In this document: in pieces, positions 22,914-36,000 of the stretch
Layout of the letters: every line of letters begins with the position of its first letter
Numbering within the stretch: the stretch's first letter is position 1
Assembly: GCA_963920765.1 (NCBI GenBank)
Contig: OY987243.1
Location: 23,431,419-23,495,418 of the forward strand
Reading direction: 5' to 3'
Source: Ulota crispa
Taxonomy: Eukaryota; Streptophyta; Bryopsida; Orthotrichales; Orthotrichaceae
Length of the DNA: 64,000 nt
Made by a program: the position numbers and the translations under genes
Notes under the pieces: generated by a model
Databases searched by the model: none
What the model was told of the DNA's origin: nothing
What the model saw: only the letters and a program-made list of their open reading frames with translations

Positions 22914-25450
22914 GTTTAGTCTAGATGTCTACTCTTAATCGTTTGTTTGTAATGAGCACGTAAGAGCAGTTATGTTCTTTAGTGATTTTGAATCCTCCAT
23001 GAAACTGAATACTTTGGCGTTCCTCCAATAAAGTACCACTTTGGCCAATGTATTACAAATTTTGTACTTTAGGATTTATGTCTATGCCTATAGGGCATGT
23101 TTGCTTAGTACACTTAATGTTGGATATTTTTTGCACAATTTCATGTGATTTGTGGAAAACATTGAAAAAATTGGTGATTCTTGACATTTCAATATTGACA
23201 TGTATCTTGCCTTAACCATTATCATGTTTGGGGGTATTTTTGTTTAAATCTTTAGACAATGTTTAACTGTATTTCAAAGTTCACTAGAGCCAAATGCATG
23301 CTTGCAATTTGTAACCCCAAAAGCAAAAATATTAAATTTGATACTCATGACTTTTTTGAAAAAGCTTTCTAATGAATTGTTATTATAGATTAAAATAAAT
23401 ATAACTGTAGATCTTGTCAATTTTGTCAACAATGTGACTAACTCCAAGGATGATCTCAATAATTCAACTAAGATATATTTGTTGTATAAGGAAGTACAAA
23501 GGCGAATTGCACTCTTGCAATCTCTTTGTATCATGTGTCTTATTTGACATAAATTTGAATTTGCCTTTAACATTATTTCCAAATCCTTAACATTTCTTAT
23601 TTCAAACTTAAAAAACCTAAGTTATTAACAAAGAATAAGTGTTAAGAACTATAGGTTTTGCATTTTTTTGAAATGAATCTTCAGAAAAAGGAAAGATGAT
23701 GAGCTTTGTGTCTAGAAATTTTGCTTACAAATAAATAAATGGAGATTATTACTTGATTTATTTCAAATAAAAATTGAAGCCATTTATCTTTAATTCTTCA
23801 CCAAAAATACTATTTTTTAAAGATTTTCTTTTTGAGATTGACTAAAATTCACCTTATTTAATACATAAAAAGAAAAAAGCATTTGATGATGAAAACATCT
23901 TAGCTTTTTCTTACTACTAACATATTTGGAAAAAAGAAATATTAAAAAAATTGCAATATTTTGGTCATAAAACAAAGCTTGTTTTATAAATTTAATTTAG
24001 CTTAGTATAAAAATACATGAATAACCTGAAAAAGGATACCACCCAAAAAGTTGTCTAAAGTTGAGTAGGGGATAAAGAAAGGTTAATTGGGCATAGAGGT
24101 GGTAGCTTGTCATGCAAAAAAGCAAGCCTATAACATTGTGTAATAAAAATTAATCTTTGTTTGTGTACACTTTTTTTTCTAATAGAAAAACCTACATACG
24201 ACTTAAGTAATGAGCCAATTTTTTGTGACAATTATTCAATCTTGGAAAACATAAGTAAAAAGTAAATTTTTAAGGTTTCTAAGTAATTTTTAGGTTGTGT
24301 TAACTTTTGACTTTTTGATGAAAGACAAACATGAATAAAAATGGTAGCACATACCATACTTGAAAATATTTACTTCTTATATATGAAAATGGTTAGAAAG
24401 TTCAAAAATTGATTTTCATACTTAGGATTTAAATTGAAGGAAAATTTTGCTTAGTAGTTTAATCTACAGTGTATAATAAAAAATTCTTTGCTAAAAAAGT
24501 AAACCATATCTCAATTTTTTTTGGCCCAATACCATCTATAAGTTTTGTGGGACTTGTAGAACTTTTTCATGGCAGTTTCAAAAACTTGATATGAAGATAA
24601 AGAGCCTTCTACAATAACTATTGTTGCTTTTTGAGTTTTTTGAGAACTTAAATGAATAGCAACCTGTTTTAGTAAATGACCTTTTTTCATTTACTTTAAT
24701 GACATTGTTCTTTTTCTTGCAAAAAAAGGATTAAAATTGGTAAAAGAAAACTCTTTTATTCAAAAAAATCTACTTCTAGATTCAGTTCAAAATTCAAAAC
24801 ACAAACACATGAATTAGAGTTACCTTGCTAAGATGCAAATAGATTTTAAAGTGGCTTTCTATCATGTAATAAGCATAGCAAGATTTAATTCCATCTAACA
24901 TCTTGTTTCCAACATCAAGGGTTTTGAACAATGGGTACATACAAATCATGAGCATGTAGACCACTATGACATGAAACCTCATGTTTAGTTTAGATCATAT
25001 TCCAACAATTCAAATTCTAACCTTCATAACGTTTGTATACACATTAATAGAAAAGAGAAAGTTCACAATAATTGCAAAAATTCTCCACAATGACTAAATG
25101 TTGTACACATTGTCCACAATGACTAATTTTTTTTACAATGACTTATTTACAATCATTATGAATAAAGTCCAATCATAGTAGACAAAATTCACACTCATTA
25201 TGAACACGTAGTTTTTCTACTAGCGTCAATATCCAACTGATACATAGTAGCAATGTCTTCTCCTTTCAATTCAAAAGAAGAGTTGGTGAAATTTATGTAA
25301 TCCGGTTAGTCTAGAAATAGGAATCCAAATGAAGAACATGAATAAGAATATGAAGAGTTAAAGCAACAGTTTTTTTTTTAAAATTTTAGCTTCTCCAAGC
25401 TCACTTTGCACCAGTTCTTCTAGGCCTAAGCTTTACCTCCCAATGCCCGA
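22914..25450. other. AT-rich intergenic sequence, no gene seen
   Basis: Long AT-rich stretch. Open frames at 23274-23582 and 24794-24982 on the minus strand have low-complexity products and no recognised family. Around 25070-25200 the short phrase ACAATGACT recurs three times. I find no exon or RNA gene. Confidence 0.55.
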
Positions 25451-25459
25451 ATTAAAAAT

Positions 25460-26808
25460 TAAAAACTGCCCACATGCCAAGACGACGCCAGGGCAGAGAA
25501 AGAAATTTCCAGCACCCCTGCCCGGGGCAGCACCGGAACACTACCCGCGCTTCACCACTGCGCTCCATACTCGGCCATTGCAGCAAAGCTCTTCCTTTAA
25601 AAACTGAAGCCCATTTGCTGAGCACTGCTGTTCTTGGAGCCTTCCATGGCTGCTGTAACTGCTCTCGCGCTTGCTTCTCCCTGCCAGCTTCTTTGCAACA
25701 CCTTCATACTCCCCCCCCCCCCCTACTAAATCGTCTTTGCATTGCCGCTCTTCAATTAAACATTTCTCTCATTTCCTTGAACACGATCTGCGATTTGGAG
25801 CAGTGTAGGTGACACAATCACATGGTTTCTAATTCCATAGGGGACCGAAGTGGTGGCGCTGGGAGAGAGCTCGCTTGTTTCTTACGATAATCTCCTCATT
25901 TAATAAGCTCGATGTCGTTGTCTGATTACGGATTTTGCGATTTGCTCTGTTTCTACGTTGTTCGGTGTATGTGGATTTGAATATTGCGCTGGCGAATGAA
26001 TGAGTGCATTACTTTGAAATATGCATATCTGCTCTTTGGACTGGCGTTGCTGCTTTGGTGACCTGTAATTCTAGCTTAGAGATCCAGTGATCGGCTAAAT
26101 TGACAGAAAAATCGAGAGCAGAAATTTTGTCTACTTGTAAAAGAGAAGCTCAATCCAAGAAGACGGAGATGATCTGCTGATATTTCGTGCTAGCTGCTAC
26201 TCAATGGCTAATTGGTGGCGTTGAGAGCGCGCTTAAAATGGAGATTCGTCTATTTATATATTTATTCTGATTATGATCAAGATTTGTAGCTTCAATTCAT
26301 GATTAGAATAATTGTGATAGTGTTTTGCGGATTCTTTTGGATCTATCGGACGGCGAAGGAACAACTGGCATCATCTTCGAAATGGAAACCTCGGAGTCTG
26401 CAACCGCTTTAGTCTCGATCGTATATTCCAAATGATCTGTAGTTGCAGTTCATGTAGGGTTTAAGTTTGCAGTCGGACGAGTGAAGCGAATTTTGATATG
26501 CTACGAGTGATTGGATCTCTCGTGCGCGCAACTCTGTAATGCGAACTCAAGCTAGAGCGGAGGGTTCGATGTTTGATGATTGAGTGTCATTCGATTTGGA
26601 TTGGTTAGAGCAAGAACCCCTGCCGTGACATCCAGTTGGAGACGATCCAGAACATTTTTTTGTAATTACGTACCTTATTAATAATTACAGTAATCGTTAG
26701 ATTGAGGACTTGGATTAATTAGGCGGTGGCTGTTCGGAAGGAATCTGTCAATTCTGAAAATTTTGCCAAAATTTGAGTTACAACCTCTACTCCGTCAAAA
26801 GACCTCCA
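25460..26808 (+). promoter_or_regulatory. Probable promoter and 5' leader of the E2F-like gene
   Basis: GC content rises sharply at about 25470 compared with the AT-rich gap before it. A run of 13 C lies at 25711-25723. The open frame 25474-25812 has no recognisable product, so I read this as leader or promoter rather than coding. The leader probably contains one or more introns, but their borders cannot be fixed without transcript data. Confidence 0.4.
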
Positions 26809-29800
26809 ATGATGCCAACGAGGAGGCAAATGGTCCGTGATGAGGAGCTTCGGCTAAGTAACGGCAAGGAAAACTCCGCTGGAAGAAATTGTCTTCGTAC
26901 TTCGGAGATTCTCTGCCCTGAGTCGACGAGTACTGCGGTGGCGATTGTTGAACAGCCGGAACTAAGGTATGGACGACTATGCGTTTGTCTGTCCGTGGCG
27001 AGAGTTAATTTTCTGTAAGCCAGAGTTCGCAGCAGTCGTCAGAATGTGTCAGAAATCTTAAATCATTACACACGTGCATGTGCACGTGCACCTGCTTCGT
27101 CAATGAATTTGGATCAGGCCTGAAGGAAGTCCGACAAACGCAGAACGGAAGTAACGGTCGTTCAAGGGTTGACTAGCGTCAGGGCATTCCGGTGGTCTTA
27201 GGCTTGCAGAAAATTAGAGCTCAGCCGTGCAGTTCGGTTAGCCGTGTGCTGATTATTCTCATAATCGCTTACTGCCGAGCTATTATGCTGATGAGTTCTC
27301 TTACTCTCTACTCCATTTCCAATGCACATGACGAAATACGATGTTGCTAACTGTCATTCGGATTTCTTGCAGAGCGTACAAACTCGGAAAGCAAAAGTGC
27401 TCTTACAATCAGGTTGAGCTGGTAATTAAAGATATAAGTGGCGGCAAGGTGTCAGAGCTCCGGGTTTCAGAGGCGATCGAGACAATTGTGGGAACTGAAG
27501 TAGAGGAGCAGCTTCGTGAAAGTTGTCTAAAATTCCATGTGCGATTCGTTAACAACACACGCATTCTATTGTACATTTACGTGGTATACTCGAGTCCTTA
27601 TGGAACAACGAGAACCGACAAGCATACGGTGTTATATCATTGGATGCCCGTCACACGCTCAAAATGCAGGAAAGGATGCACCGGTTCTGTGATACGAGGT
27701 CTGCAAAGATTTGGTAGAATGCCACGAAGAGGGGCTGCAGCAGTTGACGGAGAGGACACGTGGAAAGAACCTCGGCATCTGTACATTGCAATTGACGAAG
27801 CCAGCACTCACGTTTGCCCCCGACATGAGACCTCAAAATTCAGACTGCTCGTTGCTGCCTACGATGATCGACATCAGTTACTTGGAACAACTGTCTCCAG
27901 CAGCATTCGAGTTCTAGCTAATAACGATGCTCCCCTTGGTGCTGCTTCGTTCAAGCTACACTGCCACTTGAAAGGTAGGAGCCGATAAATTCGAGATGCT
28001 TTTATGGCAATTCAAAGAGAATCATAGCCACAAACGCTTCCTTGATAGTTACACTGGCTGGTGTTTCTAAATCCCATCACACACAGAGTATCCACATGGT
28101 CCCGAAACATGCTCGACATATATCGCGCACCTAGGATCTCGAGGCAAATGTGCAACCGGCCCAAAAGTGGACAGTTATGCCATTAGCTTCAGTTGTGTTT
28201 ATTTCGTTTTCTCGACCTAATCAACGATTGTGGAAGCCTCAAATTGCATTGCTCGGATTCGTGAACTTCGACGACGATGCAATTGGTGAAAAATTTACAG
28301 TTGAGAATCTGTAAACACCCGTTTCAAAGATCGACAAATGGCTCTAGAGAGTAAGGTTTTGGAGCTACGAATGCTGAAATTTCGGTGGTGTAGCACAAGC
28401 TAAGCTCCTCCTAAAACGTGTGCATGGTTCTTCATAAACAGGTGCTCTTAAAGGTCCGTCACCAGGTCGAAGTAGCAGGCTCCAATTGAGTGACAATCCA
28501 ATGCCAGTTCAATGCCGCTTACCTCTTCAAGGTGGCAATTCTGCAACTGATTTCTTTTGCTTGGAGATACGTTCGTGTAGTTGAATTTCGAGCTTGTGCT
28601 TGTGAAATACTCTCTCGTCGGCTTTTTGTGGACTAACCCTGAGATTTCAGCAGCAGCAGCAGCTAACTACGAGGCCTAGACTTAAGCCATAAGCGAGACT
28701 GTGCTTTAAGAACCTGCTTAAATCCATACTTGGGAAAACGAGCACTGACGTCTTGTTCCTGTTACCCAACAGCTCTACCTCCAAATACGAGCCCCTCAAG
28801 GTCAAAAACAGCAGCAACAGAGGAGATACTGACAAGTGATTCATCAACGTCGAAATCAGCTTTGTTTACGTCGCATACTACGAGTGAATCCTCAAATAAG
28901 CAGGTTACATGGAAGTTCTGAGAATATCCACCTTTAATCTAAGACTTTTTGCTCAGGCTTTGTGACGTAAATACAAGCTGCAATATATGCATTACATAAC
29001 CTGGATGCACAAAAGTAGAAGAAAGAAAATCTATCGTACATTCTAATAATTCGCTAAACAACTCTACTACCCGTAGTTGGTCCCCTTGAGTGAGACTTGC
29101 ACTAGATGCAATTCTCGAAATTGGTGTTCTGAATCAGTTGTATCTTTCAGGTGGTTGCTGGAAGAGGTGAGGAGCAGCGGAAGAACCCTGCTAGTGAGGG
29201 TTTTCCTTGCGATGTCATCGAGTATGCTGTGGCACATGTTACCGGCAGGTAAACATCCAAAAATTGAAGATAATCGAGTCGAAATTGCAGCTAGATTTTT
29301 GGGTTATTAATGGTGATTAAGTTGAACTGCAAATCAAATTTTCTTGCATTTGAAGCTGATGATGAGTACCTGAGCTCCTATCTATCCTTGACTAATCAAT
29401 TTTCTTATACCTTTTTGGACTTGCAGGGTCTTGGAAGCCTGTTCCGCAAAGCCGGTTGAGTCAATCGTATCCTTGAGGACGTTAGCTAAGCTTGTTGGTG
29501 CGCATCGAAAGGCTCATCCTCCAATGTATCCATACTCCCAAATTTATTTGGAGAAGTATTTTACAACTAGGAGATTTTCTCTTTATGGTCTGATTTTGTT
29601 AGTTCTACATCAGATCTATGCACTAATTGCTTCTTTTTAACAGGTTCGAAGCGAGCGGTCGTGGCAGAGATTCTTAGCGTTCTTCAGAGTGTTGGAATAG
29701 TGCGTGAGCAAGAGAAAGAAAAGTACAGATGGCTCGGCAGTTCGTCAATCATGTCCACTCTCACAAAATTGTCTAAGGTGCTTGTCATTTCCAAGAGAAG

Positions 29801-32800
29801 GATTCAATATGATTTTTTTTGAATCTTATCACATTACGATTTTATTTTAAATTCATATTCATTAGGAAGTTGCCACGTAACATACACTACTCAGTGATAT
29901 GTCACTGTCAGCATGTATTCCTCTGGAGATTGTTCGGAATTGTTACCTCAGTTCCAATGCGTACTAGCCCTCATTCTAGTACAGCGATATTTCTCAGGGA
30001 AAATCTAAACTATTCTTTGTATGTGTAGTCCTGATTACAAGACCCTACTTTGCCACTTGGAAATTATTTCAGGAAATAAACCCAAACGCGAGACGAAAAT
30101 CAACAACGCAGAGTTCCGGATCTAGGAACTGTCCAAATACGTCTTTGATACAACAGCGAACTTTTCGATGTGAGTATACCCGAACTGCATGTACCGACCA
30201 TGTACACAATATCAGGGACAAATCAGACAATCATATATAACACTAACCTTGACAATGATTTCCTCCTATGCTGAAGCTCGCAGTCTTTCATGGACAGAAC
30301 TGACAACTCGAACAATAGTATTAACCTTTCTTTTCTTAGTAAATTAGTAGTAAACATCATATTAGGTAAATTGGGAAAAAAAAATCCTGGGACTTTCACA
30401 TTTTTTGCCATCATGTATATATTAGCATATCACAAAAAACAAAAAACAAGCCAATATTTTCTTGTACAATAGTGAAGTCTCAGTGACTGCCTCCTAGAAC
30501 TTTTATAATTACAACTTTTGAGCAATATTATAATTACAACTTTTGAGCAATAGTTATGCTTACGTTTATTGATGTGTGATTAAGTGGAGTCCAAAATAGT
30601 TCCTCCGTTTTTCCCAATCTACCTAATATGGTGTTAGTATTATAAAAATCTACCTAATATGGTGTTAGTTTTATAAAGAAACTCTAAAGAATTGCAACTC
30701 CTACTCCTGGTTCAGATGCAGCAGAGAGCGACACAATGGATAATACAATATGTGGTCTTAGCAAGAGACTCGTTCGACTATTTTTGATTGATGTGGTAAG
30801 TTTCAAAGCATTCTGAATCTTAACTTTTACTGAACACGAAAGGATGCTACTTTTAGAAAAAAATCTTATTGTAAGAGCAATTGCGAAGACTGGATATAGC
30901 CATACAGGTTTGGCCAGTGTTATTTCCGCATGGTTTCCAGAGGTCTCAAAATGCATTAATTTTGTGCTTCACCTTTGCAGACCACCCCTGTTTCGTGGGA
31001 TCTAGCATTGACCATCTTCCTGGACAACCATCACGACAATGATGCTGAGCAACATCGTTGTAAGTATTTTCTAATTATACACCATTAAAATATCTTAGAT
31101 TTTTCTTTATCTAAATATTCAATTAAACACACCGGTTTTTTTATATGACGGCCAGCACTTGTACTGACTCTGACTCCAGCAGCTATCTGCAAGCTAACTA
31201 CTACTCTGATGTTTGACATATAGTGAAAGGAAGGAGACTGTTGGAGGTATTGAGAATTTTTGGAACTCTGAACCTGGTCAAGCGGTGTGTACCCAAACGA
31301 TATTCAGCATCTAGCACCTATCGTTGGGTTGGTGCTGAAGCTGTGATAAATTATCTAACCGGACTCTCAGGCAAGCAGACCATGAAAGAATGCTCTAACA
31401 TTTATATATGACCTAAGCCCTGCTTGTGTTTGTGAGTAAGCTTCTTGTACTCAGGAGAAGCTCAAGAATCTTAAATGACATCTTTTATGAAACATAAAAA
31501 GTAGAATGCGAAGGATTACACTTAAACAGTCTAAATCGCGCCTTTACGTATTTTCTTAAAAAATGAGTTGCGGCCGGACCTGTCAGTAACGCAAATCCCC
31601 TGTTGAAATGATATTAAGAGAAAAAATGTATTGGGAAGTTTCAACCAAGCAGTAGGTTAAAACAGCCTTGTTTACTTTAAGTTTGTCAACAAAATAATGT
31701 TTCAAAAGGGGTTCGCACTAGTGATGCATACCATTTGTGTCAAGATTTCTGCAGCTCAGCTAATCCAGTCATTGGAAGAACTGAAGCTTACAGCCTAGGT
31801 TGTCTTCCCGGAGTATGGTTGGGTATAAAAGACTTGAGCAGTACCTTACAAGAGATTGTTTGATGTTTGCAACAGGGTCTTCGATGCAAAGTGAGTTCCA
31901 TGGCAGCGCTCCACACTACTTGAGGTCTTCAAAGTATTCAAGAGCGAGGAGAGATTTTACTTGTGAATCTGCAAATGGTTCTCACGAAAGCGATGAAGCA
32001 TTTGCGAACAATTTGATCCAACATTGTCAGCATTTGGCTGTACCCACCACCTTTCAGAAGCAATTGGAAAATGAAAACGATAATTCCCGAAGATCGAAGA
32101 GAAAATTTTCGGACTCCAACGAAGAAGAATTTGAACCATACTCTGACTCACGACTAGCTGGTTGCCAACTAAAGTGTTACAACACCCGAACGAGTATCCC
32201 TAAACGGCCTCGTCTTAATTTATCTAGTTCGCAGGTCACGGATATCTCCACCAAGAGACAGGATGATGGCAACTGTTCCGGACTGATGAATCGCTACGCG
32301 GATCAACCAGCCTTACCCGAGTGCAGGGGTCAAGAGCACGTCTCTTGTGACTTTGAAGATCCTCTTATTCAACCTGTGCTGGAAGAGAGAGAAGACAGTC
32401 CCATACAGCTGCATGGGTGTGATGATGATGGGTGTGGAAATCGTGGGTATCCATCTGAATCGAGATTCTTAATCACAGGCTGCCCAGGGGCAGAAATTTC
32501 AGCTGAGAAAACGAAGCAAACCAGAACGTCATCGAGTACAAGCATATTCGATTCCCGATGCAGGGGTGAGCCTGACGTGGTATCAAAGGAAGGAGAGGAG
32601 ACCTTCGATACATCGAATGGTAGCATTCTGGGAGCAAGTGAAGCTCCAATTACACAGTATGGTTTACACAACGTTTGGCCAGAATATGGACCAGCTGGCC
32701 CAAGCGTCTTTCAATTTCCTTACAAGAAGAGACCTCACAATTGGAGTTCGTTCCTTGCCGTAGCAGCTCCGAGGTGTTTTGAGGATCAGCCTCTCCCCAT

Positions 32801-33070
32801 GGAGTATTCTCATCCGGGATATTATATGGATCTTACAGACCGAAACGATGAGCTGTCGTGTTTCAAACCTCTTCACTACCTGCAACAACTCTTGACCCCT
32901 CAGCAAGTCGAGCAAGTCACAACACAAAATCCAGGTACGGAGCGGGCATGGCCCTAAGGAAAGGTAAACTTGCAGTGTAAATAAAGAATCAACTGAACGA
33001 ACACGTGTGCTGTGAAATTGCAGAATTACAATTTATAACGGAATTCAAAGACTTTGAAGCGATGTATTAA
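26809..33070 (+). CDS. Divergent atypical E2F-like protein with unassigned N-terminal domain
   Basis: Thirteen exons: 26809-26966, 27373-27974, 28442-28531, 28773-28903, 29151-29248, 29427-29497, 29644-29777, 30073-30169, 30716-30795, 30981-31059, 31224-31370, 31876-32934 and 33024-33070. Together they give 930 residues with every junction in phase. Residues about 345-412 form a winged helix (TLAKLVGSKRAVVAEILSVL, then QSVGIV, then KYRWLG). Residues about 466-555 form a second one (LSKRLVRLFLIDV, then GRRLLEVLRIFGTLNLVKR, then TYRWVG). Two tandem E2F-type domains without a dimerisation partner segment is the plan of E2F7/8 and plant DEL repressors of cell-cycle genes. Both domains lack the canonical RRxYD contact motif. 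Residues 53-253 form a separate conserved-looking region I do not recognise (for example CSYNQVELVIKD and SSIRVLANNDAP). Residues 563-930 are acidic and Ser-rich, probably disordered. Intron 31371-31875 has a GC donor. Confidence 0.72.
32935..32985 (+). terminator. Possible intronic polyadenylation site of the E2F-like gene
   Basis: If the donor at 32935 (CCAG|GTACGG) is not used, translation runs on six residues (TERAWP) to a TAA at 32955-32957. The only AATAAA nearby follows at 32980-32985, inside the last intron. This predicts a shorter transcript with an alternative C-terminus in place of the spliced ending ELQFITEFKDFEAMY. Confidence 0.4.
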
Positions 33071-33099
33071 TGGTCACAATTAGGAACAAAAAAAAAAAG

Positions 33100-36000
33100 A
33101 AACAAGATATAGAAAATGGAAACTTGGCAAAAGAACGAGGAGATCGATAGCATTGAAGTATAAAGATGATGAGTCGATACATGAAAGCTGAGAATGGCCC
33201 TTTACGAAAACAATAAGTTGAGTCTATCAGGTATCATATAAAATTTCGTAATTAATACGCCGCACAGCACAATCACAACACTGACACTAGTAAGTTGGGA
33301 TTCGCTCCTCCCTCCACCCTTCCTCCAGTTGTTGTGGATGCTCGACGATGATTTTGACCCGAAATGTATGCAGCGTTCTTCTTCCACTATGTACACTACT
33401 TCCGAGTGATCTACCACAAGCTCTCTACACAGGCAACGCGCAAGGACCAAGTTGTTGTGCGTCCAGTTGCTGAGCATGGCGCTGTTGAGATGCCCGGCAA
33501 CCATCTTTTTGCCAAGAGGAGAGAGGAAAGCGCCGTCCAGATTCTGCCAACTCTCCATCAGCTTTTGATTCCCTTTTCTCAAGGAGGATTATGGCTGAAG
33601 AAATGTCCAGATTCTGACCATACAAGCTGCCATAGCCCGGTCTCCACTCACCACGTTGATAAAGCAACTAAGGAAGCCTTATCAACTGCTGATGAAGAAC
33701 TCTCGGGGCGATATTAATACCTCGTAAGATGGAGCGACCACCCTAACTTCCTCTACTAGATTGATTGCCGACGATGCTGTAGTGCCTTGCTATTTGATAA
33801 CTTCTGATTTTTTATATTTAGGTACACATTTTTCTCTATTCGCAAGCAAATTATACCTAATTATTGTCGTTCAGTTGAGGAAAACACAAACCCGCGACAC
33901 CATTTATTAACTGTAGCAGCGAATCCATTTTTTCAGAGTGTACTCTCTCACCGTGCACCTCACCAAAAAAATATTAAACTCAATATGAAGGTGAGGTTGA
34001 AGAACCGGTGTAGATACCACATGCATAACTCAAGCTGGTAAGCAAGGCTAACCACTTCACTTGAAGAAAGCCATGGTTTGCATGGTGCAGCTTGTGTCTT
34101 CAGCTCTGATGACAAAAGGTTAAAATAGTCATTCCTTAGAAATTCACATTAATAACAAGAGCAACGACCATGTCAATCCATAGCCAACAGGTTCTCAAGA
34201 AAGAGCAAGTCTGAAGTTTTTTTTAAATTTACAGAGTGAGGAGCACAGCATCAATTTAAATCACTACAAGGAGAGGTGACTACTTATTGAACGGGGATTC
34301 TGACTTCAAGTCCTTGAGAAAGTCTAGAGCTGACTAAGTTAGCACCTTTTCTATAAAAATTGGACAAGATGTTCCAAACTTCCAGAGACGTGACTGAAAC
34401 CAGTGTAGGATAAGTTTTCGTTCCCAATGAAGCGTTCTCAACCCTATTTAGGACCTCAATTGGGCCCCTTAATTGGCTCGTCGATCTTTTGGGCTAATTT
34501 TGGTGATGTCAAGCTTACTCTTGTGACTTATGAGCCAATTCTGGTCATGTTAAAAGTTATTTTCTTCAGTTTTGTGAAGTCATGCTCATTTCTCTGCTAT
34601 CCCAGGAATTCACTTCTCTGCAAAGCATCCAAGCAATCGCAAGTGTTTAAATACAATGACTAGGAATATAGAATGGGTAATGTCTTTTTGAATGAAAGAT
34701 CCAAAATATCCCCATATTTTGGAAAATATCAAAATATCTTTAGGTGTTATATAGTGTTCACTTGGTTGTTGGTTGTTCAAATTCAAAGCATGGATGCGTC
34801 ATAAACCATCGTCTACTTGCAAGCCATAGTGAATAACAGCCTCTTTTTTTCCTCTTTTTCTCTTCATTTTTATTTTTGTTTTATTTTCCCTTTTTACCTC
34901 CTTTGCTACATTATTTTGGTCACCTTGTAGTTTGTGGCAATATTATATGCTCACATTCATGAGACTAGACTTGTGAAGTTTGACATATTGCAATATACTA
35001 TAGCTTGCAAAGTGAAGGACTATGCATGGCATATCCAAGCTTCAAATTTCAACCATTAGAAATCAAAATTCAATACTATGGACAATATTTGGAAGATTAT
35101 TTTGTTAAAAAAAAACACAAGGATGTTTTTGATATTATTGAGAAAATAGAAATGTTGTTAGTCCTATTTTTTATATGTGCAAGACTTATAAATAGAAATA
35201 GTTGTGCATGAAAATTGATACTAGATACCAATTTTATTGACCACTGTCACATGATCAAGGAGTGGTCATTCATATTCTTTCCAACCCTCTAATCACGGAT
35301 TTGTGATCACTATTACACCATTTATTTCAATTACTGCCCCTTCCACGAGCACTAACTTGTATTAATTCAAGAATGTGTGAATTTGCAAGGCATAAGGTAG
35401 TTGGCATAAATTTAGGTAAATTTATTATATTGTGTGTTATGTTATCTTGTATGATATTTGAATTTTATTTAAAGTATTATGACTGAAGTGGTCAAAATCT
35501 TGAGGATATTTTGTAAACAAATTTTTCAACTAGAAAATGCATGAAGGATGCAATATTACCAAGGTTGCTTCTCCAAGTTACTCTTTGAGGAGTGAAAAGT
35601 GATTATGACCAAAATCTCTTCAAGGAGAATGATGGCTAGAGGCATTCCACCCCTTTACACTAATTAATCATATTCAACTAAATTAATACAAGAAGGCATT
35701 GCACAATTAAAACTTGTGTACTTATATAAGTAAATCAAATAAAATTTGTGGTGATGATATCATACTAATATTATACATACTAATTGATCTTTTTCAGAAA
35801 TGTATTTTTTTTTAAATCTCATAAATAAGTTCAAGTTAAAACCAAAACCAAAATGTACATAGAGTGTTGAAAACCACTCTATGAAGTATTAATGATTTTG
35901 AAAGGTTGCAAATTAATAAATCACCACTTAGTATTATCAACATAATCTAATATAAACCTATGAAGAGCCCTTTGTTGTTTCTATACATAATTATCTATAT

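Noticed and set aside
31753-31797. Exon AQLIQSLEELKLTA closing the E2F-like gene early
   Set aside because: It splices in phase but truncates the protein before a 353-residue open exon that also joins in phase. Kept only as a possible isoform.
33202-33717. Overlapping frames on both strands downstream of the E2F-like gene
   Set aside because: No family match and no partner exons; the tail-anchor-like end alone is not enough to call a gene.
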